Source: an uncultured Burkholderiales bacterium
GTDB lineage: Bacteria > Pseudomonadota > Gammaproteobacteria > Burkholderiales > Burkholderiaceae
DNA: 51,208 bases
Direction: 5' to 3'
NCBI GenBank assembly: GCA_946480465.1
Contig: CAMLJY010000046.1
Location: 1 to 51,208 of the forward strand
A model generated the notes under the pieces. It was not told the origin of the DNA. It did no database searches and worked only from the letters and a program-made list of their open reading frames with translations. The stretch's first letter is position 1. Every line of letters begins with the position of its first letter. Shown in pieces: positions 18,445 to 26,814 of this stretch. The position numbers were made by a program, and so were the translations under genes.

Positions 18445-19743
18445 ATGGAGACGACTTCCCCCGGCGCGCGTTGGGCGCCCGTGCCCGATTCACGCTACGC
18501 CGCCTTCCGGCTCCTCGTCACGCTGCTGATCATGACCGTGGGCTCCAGCGGCATGTACGTGATCTCGGTGGTGCTGCCGGCGGTGCAGGTGGAGTTCGGC
18601 GTGGCGCGGGCGGAGGCTTCGCTGCCCTACACGCTGCTGATGATCGGCTTCGGCGTCGGCGGCATCCTGATGGGCAGGCTGGCCGACCGACACGGCGTGA
18701 TGCGGCCGCTGCTCATCGGCGCCACCAGCCTCGGCGTGGGTTACCTGCTGGCCGGCTCGGTGCGCAGCATCGGCGAGTTCATGGCGGTGCACGCGGTGCT
18801 GATCGGCCTCTTCGGCAGCGCGGCGGCCTTCGCGCCGCTGGTGGCGGACACGTCACTCTGGTTCATCAAGCGCCGCGGCATCGCGGTGGCGGTGTGTGCC
18901 AGCGGCAACTACCTGGCGGGCGCGGTGTGGCCGCCGATCGTGCAGCACTTCGTCGAGACCGTGGGCTGGCGACAGACCTACCTGGGCATGGGCGTGTTCT
19001 GCGGCCTGGTGATGGGTGCGCTGGCGCTGCTGATGCGCGGCCGGCCGCCCGTGGTGGCGGCGCCTGCGCCTGCGGCGGCGATCACCGCCGCCAGCGCCTC
19101 CAGCCGCCCGTTCGGATTCAGCGCGGCCACCGCGATGGTGCTGCTGTGCATTGCCGGCACCGCCTGCTGCGTCGCGATGTCGATGCCGCAGGTCCACATC
19201 GTGGCCTACTGCGGCGACCTGGGCTACGGCGCCGCGCGCGGCGCCGAGATGCTGTCGCTGATGCTGGGCTTCGGCATCGCCAGCCGCCTGATCTCGGGCG
19301 CCATCTGCGACCGCATCGGCGGGCTGCGCACGCTGCTGCTGGGCTCGGCGCTGCAGGGCATCGCGCTGCTGCTGTTCGTGCCCTTCGACGGGCTGGTGTC
19401 GCTGTACGTGATCTCGGCGCTGTTCGGGCTGTTCCAGGGTGGCATCGTGCCGTCCTACGCCATCATCGTGCGCGAGCACTTCCCGCCGGCGGAGGCAGGC
19501 GCGAAGGTGGGCACGGTGCTGATGTTCACCCTGCTCGGCATGGCGCTGGGCGGCTGGATGTCGGGCAAGGTCTTCGACCTCACCGGCAGCTACGACGCCG
19601 CCTTCCTGAACGGCATCGCATGGAACCTGCTGAACCTGGCCATCGCGGGCACGCTGTGGTGGCGGGTGCGGCAGCGTGGCCGCCTGCCGCCGACGGCGCC
19701 GCGTCAGGTGGTGACCAGTTCGGCGCGCAGCCCCGCCAGGTAG
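18445..19743 (+). CDS. MFS transporter
   Basis: A 432-residue major facilitator with about 12 predicted membrane helices in two halves, joined by a cytoplasmic loop rich in Pro/Ala (APAPAAAITAASASS, about residues 204-220). The loop after helix 2 has the MFS motif as GRLADRHGVMRP, with an equivalent in the second half (GAICDRIGG). The overall pattern resembles monocarboxylate or oxalate/formate-type carriers (OFA group), but the substrate cannot be assigned. ATG 18445 is chosen (METTSPGA); the long upstream extension of this frame is non-coding. Its last 40 bases overlap the 3' end of the convergent TetR gene. Confidence 0.87.
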   Translation: METTSPGARWAPVPDSRYAAFRLLVTLLIMTVGSSGMYVISVVLPAVQVEFGVARAEASLPYTLLMIGFGVGGILMGRLADRHGVMRPLLIGATSLGVGYLLAGSVRSIGEFMAVHAVLIGLFGSAAAFAPLVADTSLWFIKRRGIAVAVCASGNYLAGAVWPPIVQHFVETVGWRQTYLGMGVFCGLVMGALALLMRGRPPVVAAPAPAAAITAASASSRPFGFSAATAMVLLCIAGTACCVAMSMPQVHIVAYCGDLGYGAARGAEMLSLMLGFGIASRLISGAICDRIGGLRTLLLGSALQGIALLLFVPFDGLVSLYVISALFGLFQGGIVPSYAIIVREHFPPAEAGAKVGTVLMFTLLGMALGGWMSGKVFDLTGSYDAAFLNGIAWNLLNLAIAGTLWWRVRQRGRLPPTAPRQVVTSSARSPAR

Positions 19744-20339
19744 GCCTGCGTCACCTGGCGGCCGACGCGCACCAGGTCGAAGGCCTCGTTGTCCAGCATC
19801 CAGTTCTGGATCAGGCCGTCGACCAGCGCGTGCAGGCCCACCGCGGCGGCGCGGGCCGGTACCTTGTTGCCGATCAGGCCCAGCTTCATCGCGCGCTTCA
19901 GGTCCGCCTCGATGTCGGCCAGGCACTCGTCGCGGTTCTGGCGGTGGCGGTCGCGCACCGCAAGCAGTTCGTCGACGTATTCGACCTTGTGCGTCGCGAT
20001 CTCGAACACGCGGCGCGTCGGCTCGTGCTCGACGGTGAGCTTCAGCACGCGGGTCAGGCGTTCGAGCAGGAAGCGCAGCGGGTCCCGGTCGTCCGGGCAG
20101 CCGGCGCCGCAGGCGAAGCCGGCTTCCTCGAAGGGCATGGTGGCCCGTTCCATCATCGCGTTGAAGAGATCGGCCTTGTCCTTGAAGTGCCAGTAGATGG
20201 CGCCGCGGGTGACCTGCGCCGCCGCGGCAATGTCCTGCAGAGAGGTGCGTGAAACGCCTCGTTGCTGGAACAGCAGCTCCGCCGCGTCCAGAATCGCGTG
20301 GCGGGTGGCAAGGGCTTCGTCTTTGGTTCGTCGGGCCAT
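19704..20339 (-). CDS. TetR/AcrR-family repressor of the RND operon
   Basis: A 211-residue regulator. The N-terminal helix-turn-helix (about residues 11-57) reads ILDAAELLFQQRGVSRTSL, then IAAAAQVTRGAIYWHFKDKADL, typical of AcrR/TtgR-type multidrug-pump repressors. The C-terminal helical part would form the drug-binding pocket. It is divergent from the adaptor-pump-channel operon, and an AcrR-like palindrome lies 81 bases upstream of its start, so it very likely represses both itself and the pump until a toxic ligand binds. ATG 20339 (MARRTKDEA) is chosen because the frame upstream does not resemble coding sequence. Confidence 0.92.
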   Translation of the reverse strand: MARRTKDEALATRHAILDAAELLFQQRGVSRTSLQDIAAAAQVTRGAIYWHFKDKADLFNAMMERATMPFEEAGFACGAGCPDDRDPLRFLLERLTRVLKLTVEHEPTRRVFEIATHKVEYVDELLAVRDRHRQNRDECLADIEADLKRAMKLGLIGNKVPARAAAVGLHALVDGLIQNWMLDNEAFDLVRVGRQVTQAYLAGLRAELVTT

Positions 20340-20419
20340 GGCAGCAGGCGTCAGCAGGCGTGATCGTAGTCTGCGTTGCAGGCCGCGGCGCGCCGGGGAT
20401 GGAAGAGTCCCTGCGCGGA

Positions 20420-20443
20420 AGCATACATTCATGGATGTATGTA
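20420..20443. promoter_or_regulatory. AcrR-type operator
   Basis: The inverted repeat CATACAT-TCATGG-ATGTATG (20422-20441) matches the E. coli acrAB operator recognised by AcrR at about 19 of 24 positions (remembered consensus). It lies in the 295-base gap between the TetR start (20339) and the adaptor start (20635), where promoters of both would be expected. Nothing else in that gap is recognisable. Confidence 0.8.
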
Positions 20444-20634
20444 AACTGGCCCGCAACACTTCGCCAGGCCCGTTCCGGGCGCCTGGGCCGCGGCCGCCGC
20501 GGTTCCCACCGGCACGATGCAACTGATCAAAGCTGCAGTTTCGGCTTCAGTGCTGCGCCCGGCAGTGGATGGCAGAACACAGTGCGCCGCCGACGGCGCC
20601 GGACCACCGATCACCCCTCACCGGGAGGCTCCCC

Positions 20635-21957
20635 ATGCCTGCAGTTCATTCCCTTTCCGCTCGCCGCCGCACGTCCTGGCCCGTGGCGGCAATCACCGTG
20701 GCTTCCATGCTGGCCGTGGCCGTGTTGTTGTCGGCCTGCGGCAAGTCGGGGGCCGAATCCGGCGGCGGCCATGGCGGCATGCCGCCGGCGGCCGTTTCGG
20801 TGGCCGCGGTGGCGCTGGCTGACGTGCCCGTCGTCTACGAGTACGTCGGCCAGACCGCCGGCTCGCGCGAGGTCGAGGTGCGCGCCCGCGTCAACGGCAT
20901 CCTGCAGAAGCGCAATTTCGCCGAAGGCGGCGCGGTGCGGCAGGGCCAGTCGCTGTACACGCTGGATCCGGCGCCCTTCGTCGCGGCGCTCAACCGCGCC
21001 GATGCGGACCTCGCCTCCGCCGAGGCCCGCGCCGCGCAGGCGGCTCGCAACCTGGCGCGCCTGAAGCCGTTGTACGAGGCCAAGGCCGTCAGCCAGCGCG
21101 AGTACGACGACGCCGCGTCGGCCGACCAGATCGCCCGCGCCGACGTCAAGGGCGCCCAGGCCCGCCGCGCCGAGGCCGCTCTGAACGTGGGTTATGCGAA
21201 GGTGGAGGCGCCGATCGCCGGCGTCGCCAGCCGCTCGCAGGTGTCCGAAGGCACGCTGGTCGCGGGCCCGGAGACCCTGCTCACCACCATCGTTCAGACC
21301 AACCCGGTCAAGGTCCGCTTCGGCATCGCCGACACCGACCAGATGCGCTGGCGCACCGAAGCCGGCACCGGCGCATTGAAGTTGCCCAACCAGGGCGCCT
21401 TCGACGTCGAGATCAAGCTGGCCGACGGCAGCACCTACCCGCGCAAGGGCAAGCTGCTGTTCAACGACACGCGCGTCTCCGGCAACACCGGCACGGTGGA
21501 AGCCGAGGCCGAGGTGCCCAATCCCGATGGCGTGCTCAAGCCCGGCCAGTTCGTGCGCGTGCGCCTCTTGGGCGCGCACCGGCCGCAGGCGGTGAAGGTG
21601 CCGACGCGCGCGGTGCTGGAAGGGCCGCAGGGCAAGTTCGTCTATGTCGCCGCGGGCGGCAAGGCCTTCCCCAAGCCGGTGCAGGTGGGTGACCAGCTGG
21701 CCGACGGCTGGATCATCAGCCAGGGCCTGGCCGCGGGCGACCAGGTGATCGTCGACGGCATGGCGCGCATCTTCTTCCCCGGCGCGCCGATCCAGGTCGG
21801 CCCGCCGGCCGGTGCGGCCTCCGGTCCGGCGGGGTTGCCTGTCGCTGCAGCCTCGGGCCCGGCTGCTTCCCCCGCGGCCGCGGCCTCCGGCCCGTCCGGT
21901 GCGCCGCCTGCGGCCGCGGCCTCGGCCCCGAAGTCGCAACAGACCGCCTCCAAGTAA
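20635..21957 (+). CDS. RND efflux periplasmic adaptor (AcrA/MexA-like lipoprotein)
   Basis: A 440-residue membrane-fusion protein. A lipoprotein signal ends in LLSAC (Cys about residue 35). Then come the first beta-barrel and lipoyl half (EYVGQTAGSREVEVRARVNG), an alpha-hairpin (about residues 110-180) and the second lipoyl half (EAPIAGVASRSQVSEGTLV). Barrel and membrane-proximal parts follow (KPGQFVRVRL, VPTRAVLEGPQG). The last 50 or so residues are a low-complexity Ala/Ser/Gly/Pro tail with repeated AASGP, not typical of AcrA. ATG 20635 has the Shine-Dalgarno GGGAGG. It is the first gene of the three-gene efflux operon and probably regulated by the TetR protein through the upstream operator. 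Confidence 0.93.
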   Translation: MPAVHSLSARRRTSWPVAAITVASMLAVAVLLSACGKSGAESGGGHGGMPPAAVSVAAVALADVPVVYEYVGQTAGSREVEVRARVNGILQKRNFAEGGAVRQGQSLYTLDPAPFVAALNRADADLASAEARAAQAARNLARLKPLYEAKAVSQREYDDAASADQIARADVKGAQARRAEAALNVGYAKVEAPIAGVASRSQVSEGTLVAGPETLLTTIVQTNPVKVRFGIADTDQMRWRTEAGTGALKLPNQGAFDVEIKLADGSTYPRKGKLLFNDTRVSGNTGTVEAEAEVPNPDGVLKPGQFVRVRLLGAHRPQAVKVPTRAVLEGPQGKFVYVAAGGKAFPKPVQVGDQLADGWIISQGLAAGDQVIVDGMARIFFPGAPIQVGPPAGAASGPAGLPVAAASGPAASPAAAASGPSGAPPAAAASAPKSQQTASK

Positions 21958-21976
21958 TCCGCAGGGAGCCCTACCC

Positions 21977-24900
21977 ATGTTCTCCCGCTTCTTCATCGAC
22001 CGGCCGATCTTCGCGGCCGTGCTGTCGATCTTCATCATGATCGCGGGCCTCGCGGCGATGCGGGTGCTGCCGATCGCGCAGTACCCCGAGATCGCGCCGC
22101 CGGTCGTCTCCGTGGTTGCCGTGTACCCAGGCGCCAGCGCCGAGGTGATCGAGCAGACCGTGGCCGCGCCGCTGGAAAACGCGATCAACGGCGTCGAGCA
22201 CATGATCTACATGAACTCGACGTCGACCTCCAACGGCGTCGTCACGATCCAGGTCACCTTCGACATCGGCACCGACGTCGACCAGGCGGCCCAGCTCGTC
22301 AACAACCGCGTCAAGCAGGCCGAGGCCAAGCTGCCGCAGGAAGTGCGGCGTCAGGGCGTCACGGTGGAGAAGGGCTCGTCGGCCTTCCTCCAGGTGCTGG
22401 CCTTCTTCTCGCCCGACGGCAGCAAGAGCGACCTGGACATCAGCAACTACGTGACGCTGAACGTGCTGGATTCGCTCAAGCGCGTGCCCGGCACCACCAA
22501 CGTGCAGATCTTCGGCGCCAAGGACTACGCGATGCGGATCTGGGTCAAGCCCGACCACCTGGCGCAGCTGAAGCTGACCACCGGCGACCTGGCGCGCGCC
22601 ATCGGCGAGCAGAACGCGCAGTTCGCCGCCGGCAAGGTGGGCCAGGCGCCCACCGGCGGCGCGCAGGAGATGGTCTACACCATCACCACGCAGGGCCGCC
22701 TGTCCGACGTGCGGCAGTTCGAGGACATCATCGTGCGCGCCGACCCCAACGGCGGCGGCATCGTGCGCCTGAAGGACGTGGCCCGCATCGAGCTGGGCTC
22801 GAAGGACTACGACTTCATCGGCCGCATCAACGGCAAGGCGGCCACGCTGGTGGGCGTGTTCCTGCAGCCGGGCGCGAATGCGCTGAACGTGGCGAAGGAG
22901 GTCGAGACCACCGTCGGCACGCTGGCCAAGGCCTTCCCGCCGGGCATCACCCACTCCATTCCCTACGACACCACGCGTTTCGTGAAGGTGTCGATCGAGG
23001 AGGTGGTCAAGACCCTGCTCGAGGCCATGGTGCTGGTGATCGCCGTGGTCTACCTCTTCCTGCAGAACTGGCGCGCCACGCTGATCCCGGTGGTGGCGGT
23101 GCCGGTGTCGCTGATCGGCACCTTCGCCGGCCTGCTGCTGCTGGGCTACTCGATCAACACGCTCACTTTGTTCGGCATGGTGCTGGCCATCGGCATCGTG
23201 GTGGACGACGCGATCGTGGTGCTGGAGAACGTCGAGCGGCACATGCATGAAGAGGGCATGGCCGCGCGCGAGGCCGCCATCAAGGCCATGCGCGAGGTGT
23301 CCGGCCCGGTGATCGCCATCGTGCTGGTGCTGTGCGCGGTGTTCGTGCCCATCGCCTTCCTCGGCGGGCTGACGGGCGAGCTGTACCGCCAGTTCGCGGT
23401 GACCATCGCGATCGCCGTCGTCATCTCCGGCATCGTCGCGCTGACGCTCACGCCCAGCCTGTGCGTGCTGATCCTGAAGAAAGCCCACCGCGGCCCCGGC
23501 CGCTTCTTCACCTGGTTCAACGACTGGTTCCACCGCGTCACGGGCCGCTACGTCAAGGGCGTGGGCTTCATGGTGCGCCGTGCCGGCATCGGCCTGCTGC
23601 TGTTCGGCGGCATGGTGCTGCTGACGGCCGGCCTGTGGCGCATGACGCCCGGCTCGCTGGTGCCAGAGGAGGACCAGGGCTTCTACATCTCCGCCGTCAT
23701 CCTGCCGGACGGCGCTTCGCTGGAGCGCACCGACAAGGTGGTCAACGAGGTCATCGGCATCATCAAGAGCAACCCATACAACTTGGACGTGGTGGCCTTC
23801 ACCGGCTTCGACTTCCTGGGCGGCGGCTACCGCAACAACGCGGCCACCATCTTCGTCACCCAGACGCCCTGGCACGAGCGGCCGGTGCCGGTGCAGGCGC
23901 TGGTGGGCGAGCTGTTCGGCAAGACCATGCACATCAAGGAAGCGCTGGTGCTGGCCTTCAACCCGCCGCCGATCTTCGGCCTGGGTACCGCAGGGGGCTT
24001 CGAGTTCTACATCCAGAACCGCGGCGAAGGCGGCGCGCAGCGCCTGGCGCAGGTGATGCAGCAGTTCCAGGGTGCGGCATCGCAAAGCAAGCTGCTGGCG
24101 CAGGTGCAGACGCTGTGGCGGGCGCAGTCGCCGCAGCTGTCGGTGGACGTGGACCGCGAGCGCGCCAAGGCGCTGGGCGTGCCGGTGGACGAGGTCTTCA
24201 ACACGCTGTCGTCCACGCTGGGCAGCTACTACGTCAACGACTTCAACAAGTACGGCCGCGCCTGGCAGGTGCTGATGTCGGCCGAGCCCGGCTACCGCAA
24301 GCGGCCGGACGACATCGGCCAGATGTGGGTGCGCTCCACCAGCGGCGAGATGGTGCCGGTGTCCGCCTTGGCCTCGGTGCGCTTCTCGTCCGGCCCGGAG
24401 ACGCTGGACCGCTTCAACAACCTGCCGGCGGTGAAGCTGTTCGGCGAGGGCAAGCCGGGCGTCAGCTCGGGCCAGGCGATCGCCGAGGTCGAACGCATCG
24501 CGCGCGAGGTGCTGCCGCCGGACTTCACGTTCGACTGGGGCGGTGCGTCCTATCAGGAAAAGAAAGCGTCCGGCACCTCGGCCCTGACGCTGGCGCTGGG
24601 CGCGCTGATGGTGTTCCTGATCCTGGCGGCGCAGTACGAGAAATGGTCGCTGCCGCTGTCGGTGCTGCTGGCCGTGCCCTTCGGCACCTTCGGCGCCCTG
24701 GCCGCGGTGTGGCTGCGCGGCTTCACCAACGACGTGTACTTCCAGATCGGCCTGGTCACGCTGATCGGCCTGGCGGCGAAGAACGCGATCCTGATCGTCG
24801 AGTTCGCCTCGCAGAAGTACCACGAGGGCATGAGCGCTTCCGCCGCCGCGCTGGAAGGCGCGCGGCTGCGCTTCCGCCCGATCATCATGACCTCGCTGGC

Positions 24901-25201
24901 CTTCATCCTGGGCGTGCTGCCGCTGGCCTTCTCGTCGGGCGCGGGCTCGGCGGCGCGGCGCTCGGTGGGCACGGGCGTGATGGGTGGCATGCTGGCGGCC
25001 ACCTTCCTCGCGGTGTTCTTCGTGCCGATGTTCTACAAGATCGTGACGGCGCGGAAGCTGCGCGAACAGCGCAGCACCGAGGAGATCCTGGCCGAGGGCG
25101 CGCGCGCCCACGAGGCGACCCACGCCAGCGTGCATCATCCGAGCCACCATCCTTCGCCGCCGCAAGGCTCGATCGGCGGGGCACAGGGAGAACCGGCATG
25201 A
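21977..25201 (+). CDS. RND multidrug efflux pump (AcrB/MexB-like, HAE1 family)
   Basis: A 1074-residue inner-membrane proton-drug antiporter. It starts with the canonical MFSRFFIDRPIFA. The proton-relay aspartates are Asp410 and Asp411 in GIVVDDAIVVLENVER, and the partner lysine is Lys935 in GLAAKNAILIVEFA. Two large periplasmic loops are present. The C-terminal tail after the last helix is His-rich (HEATHASVHHPSHHPSP), an uncommon feature. It sits 19 bases after the adaptor and overlaps the outer-membrane channel gene by 4 bases (ATGA). The family exports drugs, dyes, detergents and organic solvents. Confidence 0.96.
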   Translation: MFSRFFIDRPIFAAVLSIFIMIAGLAAMRVLPIAQYPEIAPPVVSVVAVYPGASAEVIEQTVAAPLENAINGVEHMIYMNSTSTSNGVVTIQVTFDIGTDVDQAAQLVNNRVKQAEAKLPQEVRRQGVTVEKGSSAFLQVLAFFSPDGSKSDLDISNYVTLNVLDSLKRVPGTTNVQIFGAKDYAMRIWVKPDHLAQLKLTTGDLARAIGEQNAQFAAGKVGQAPTGGAQEMVYTITTQGRLSDVRQFEDIIVRADPNGGGIVRLKDVARIELGSKDYDFIGRINGKAATLVGVFLQPGANALNVAKEVETTVGTLAKAFPPGITHSIPYDTTRFVKVSIEEVVKTLLEAMVLVIAVVYLFLQNWRATLIPVVAVPVSLIGTFAGLLLLGYSINTLTLFGMVLAIGIVVDDAIVVLENVERHMHEEGMAAREAAIKAMREVSGPVIAIVLVLCAVFVPIAFLGGLTGELYRQFAVTIAIAVVISGIVALTLTPSLCVLILKKAHRGPGRFFTWFNDWFHRVTGRYVKGVGFMVRRAGIGLLLFGGMVLLTAGLWRMTPGSLVPEEDQGFYISAVILPDGASLERTDKVVNEVIGIIKSNPYNLDVVAFTGFDFLGGGYRNNAATIFVTQTPWHERPVPVQALVGELFGKTMHIKEALVLAFNPPPIFGLGTAGGFEFYIQNRGEGGAQRLAQVMQQFQGAASQSKLLAQVQTLWRAQSPQLSVDVDRERAKALGVPVDEVFNTLSSTLGSYYVNDFNKYGRAWQVLMSAEPGYRKRPDDIGQMWVRSTSGEMVPVSALASVRFSSGPETLDRFNNLPAVKLFGEGKPGVSSGQAIAEVERIAREVLPPDFTFDWGGASYQEKKASGTSALTLALGALMVFLILAAQYEKWSLPLSVLLAVPFGTFGALAAVWLRGFTNDVYFQIGLVTLIGLAAKNAILIVEFASQKYHEGMSASAAALEGARLRFRPIIMTSLAFILGVLPLAFSSGAGSAARRSVGTGVMGGMLAATFLAVFFVPMFYKIVTARKLREQRSTEEILAEGARAHEATHASVHHPSHHPSPPQGSIGGAQGEPA

Positions 25202-26640
25202 AGGAAGCGACGATGAAGAAGAATGCCCGGCCGCCGAGGGCGATGGTTTCGATGGCGGCGCTGGCGCTGGCCGCGCTGCTGGCCGCGTGCGCCACGCCCG
25301 GCCCAGGCACCACGCCGATGGCTGCGCAGGACCTGCCCGCCGGCAGCACGATGGCGCCGGTGCCGGCCGATTGGTGGAAACGCTTCGGCGATCCGCAGAT
25401 CGATGCGCTGGTGGACGAGGCGCTGGCCAACAACCGCGACCTGGCGCGGGCGTTGGCCCGCATCGACGAATCGCGCGCCGCGCTGCGGCTGGCGAATGCC
25501 GATCGTTCGCCGCAGCTCAACCTGAGCGCCTCGGGCACGCGTGCCCGGCTCAGCGAGAACACCGGCGTGCCCGGCGGCGGCACCGGCAACAGCTTCGGCG
25601 CCGGGCTGAACGTGGCCTACGAGCTGGACCTGTGGGGCAAGCTGGCCCGGGCCAGCGCCGCCGCGCGCGCGGAGCTGCTCGCCACCGAGCTGGCGCGCGA
25701 CACGCTGCGCACCGCGCTGGCCGCGCAGGTGGTGCGGTCCTATGCCGCGCTGCAGGCGCTGGACGCTCAGATCGGCATCTATCAGCAGGTGCTGGTGGGC
25801 CAGCGCGACGGCCTGCGCCTGCAGAAGCTGCGGCTGGACGCCGGCGACATGGCCGAGCTGGACTGGCGCCAGCTGGAGGCCGAGCTGCTGAACAGCGAGC
25901 TGCAGCTGCCCAAGCTGGAGCGCGCGCGCGGCGAGGCCGAACGCGCGCTGGCCCTGGTGCTGGGCCGCTCGCCGAAGGCGATGCTGGAGCAGGGCGTGCA
26001 GCGCGCGGGGCGCCCCACCACCGGCATGGCCGAGCTGCCCGAGGGCATTCCGTCCGACCTGCTGCTGCGCCGCCCCGACGTGCAGTCCGCCGAAGCGCGG
26101 CTGGCCGCGGCCGGCGCGCGGGTGGACGTGGCCCGCGCGGCCTACCTGCCGAGCATCGGCCTCTCCGCGTCCTTTGGCGGCCAGAGCAACGAGTTGTCCA
26201 AGCTGTTCGACAGCGGCTCGCTGGTCTGGAGCGTCGTCGCCTCGCTGACGCAGCCGATCTGGAACGGCGGCCGGCTGGACGCGAACCTGGACGCTTCCAG
26301 GGCACGCCAGCTGCAGGCCGAGCTGGACTACCGCGACAGCGTGGCCACCGCCTTCAAGGAAGCGCGTGATGCGCTGGCCGCGCACGGCGAGGCCCGCGCC
26401 AGCCTGGTGACCAGCCAGCGCCGCAGTGAAGCGCTGCAGCGCGCCGCGCAGCTGACGCGCCTGCGCTTCGAGGGCGGCGAGGCGAGCCGGCTGCTGGTGA
26501 TCGACGCCGAGCGCCTGGCGCTGCTCGCGCAATTGCAGGTGCAGGACGAGCGCCGTGGGCTGCTGTCGGCGCAGGCCGAGGTCTACCGCGCGCTGGGCGG
26601 CGGCTGGCAGGCCCCGGCACGTCAGCAAGCGGCACGCTGA
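25198..26640 (+). CDS. outer-membrane efflux lipoprotein (OprM/NodT family)
   Basis: A 480-residue TolC-like channel. The lipoprotein signal ends LLAAC (Cys about residue 32), followed by the family opening DWWKRFGDPQIDALVDEAL. Two internal repeats of helix and beta-strand follow; typical segments are YELDLWGKLARASAAARAE, LLLRRPDVQSAEARLAAAGA and QPIWNGGRLDANL. ATG 25198 overlaps the pump stop; a second ATG at 25213 (MKKNARPP) has an equally good ribosome site (AAGGAAG) and gives a more usual signal peptide. It completes the tripartite pump. A terminator follows at 26652. Confidence 0.94.
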   Translation: MKEATMKKNARPPRAMVSMAALALAALLAACATPGPGTTPMAAQDLPAGSTMAPVPADWWKRFGDPQIDALVDEALANNRDLARALARIDESRAALRLANADRSPQLNLSASGTRARLSENTGVPGGGTGNSFGAGLNVAYELDLWGKLARASAAARAELLATELARDTLRTALAAQVVRSYAALQALDAQIGIYQQVLVGQRDGLRLQKLRLDAGDMAELDWRQLEAELLNSELQLPKLERARGEAERALALVLGRSPKAMLEQGVQRAGRPTTGMAELPEGIPSDLLLRRPDVQSAEARLAAAGARVDVARAAYLPSIGLSASFGGQSNELSKLFDSGSLVWSVVASLTQPIWNGGRLDANLDASRARQLQAELDYRDSVATAFKEARDALAAHGEARASLVTSQRRSEALQRAAQLTRLRFEGGEASRLLVIDAERLALLAQLQVQDERRGLLSAQAEVYRALGGGWQAPARQQAAR

Positions 26641-26651
26641 CACGGGCTTTC

Positions 26652-26684
26652 CCCGGTCCAGGCCGAGTCCTGGCCGGGTTTTCC
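26652..26684 (+). terminator. rho-independent terminator of the RND operon
   Basis: CCCGG-T-CCAGG and CCTGGCCGGG pair with one bulged T around CCGAGT, followed by TTTTCC. It begins 12 bases after the channel stop codon. Confidence 0.75.
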
Positions 26685-26688
26685 TCAA

Positions 26689-26745
26689 AGCCTGTGAAGT
26701 ACTCCGGCGCGTCCGAGCGGGTGTCCCAGGAGTGCTTCACAGGCT
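26689..26745. repeat. intergenic repeat, copy D with inverted arms
   Basis: AGCCTGTGAAGTACTCC (26689-26705) and the inverse GGAGTGCTTCACAGGCT (26729-26745) form 17-base arms with one mismatch. The 23-base centre, GGCGCGTCCGAGCGGGTG plus TCCCA, is identical to copy A. The whole unit could fold as one long hairpin. It lies between the RND terminator and the next gene. Confidence 0.8.
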
Positions 26746-26814
26746 CTCAGCCCTTCTGGTGAGGGTGGGCCGGGGCGGCCATGCACAATGCGCGTCCTTC
26801 CGCCCCTCGCGCCG

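Noticed and set aside
21971..25165. Opposite-strand frame of 1064 codons over the RND pump
   Set aside because: Composition rich in His, Arg, Gln and Asp with no domain; a shadow of the pump gene.
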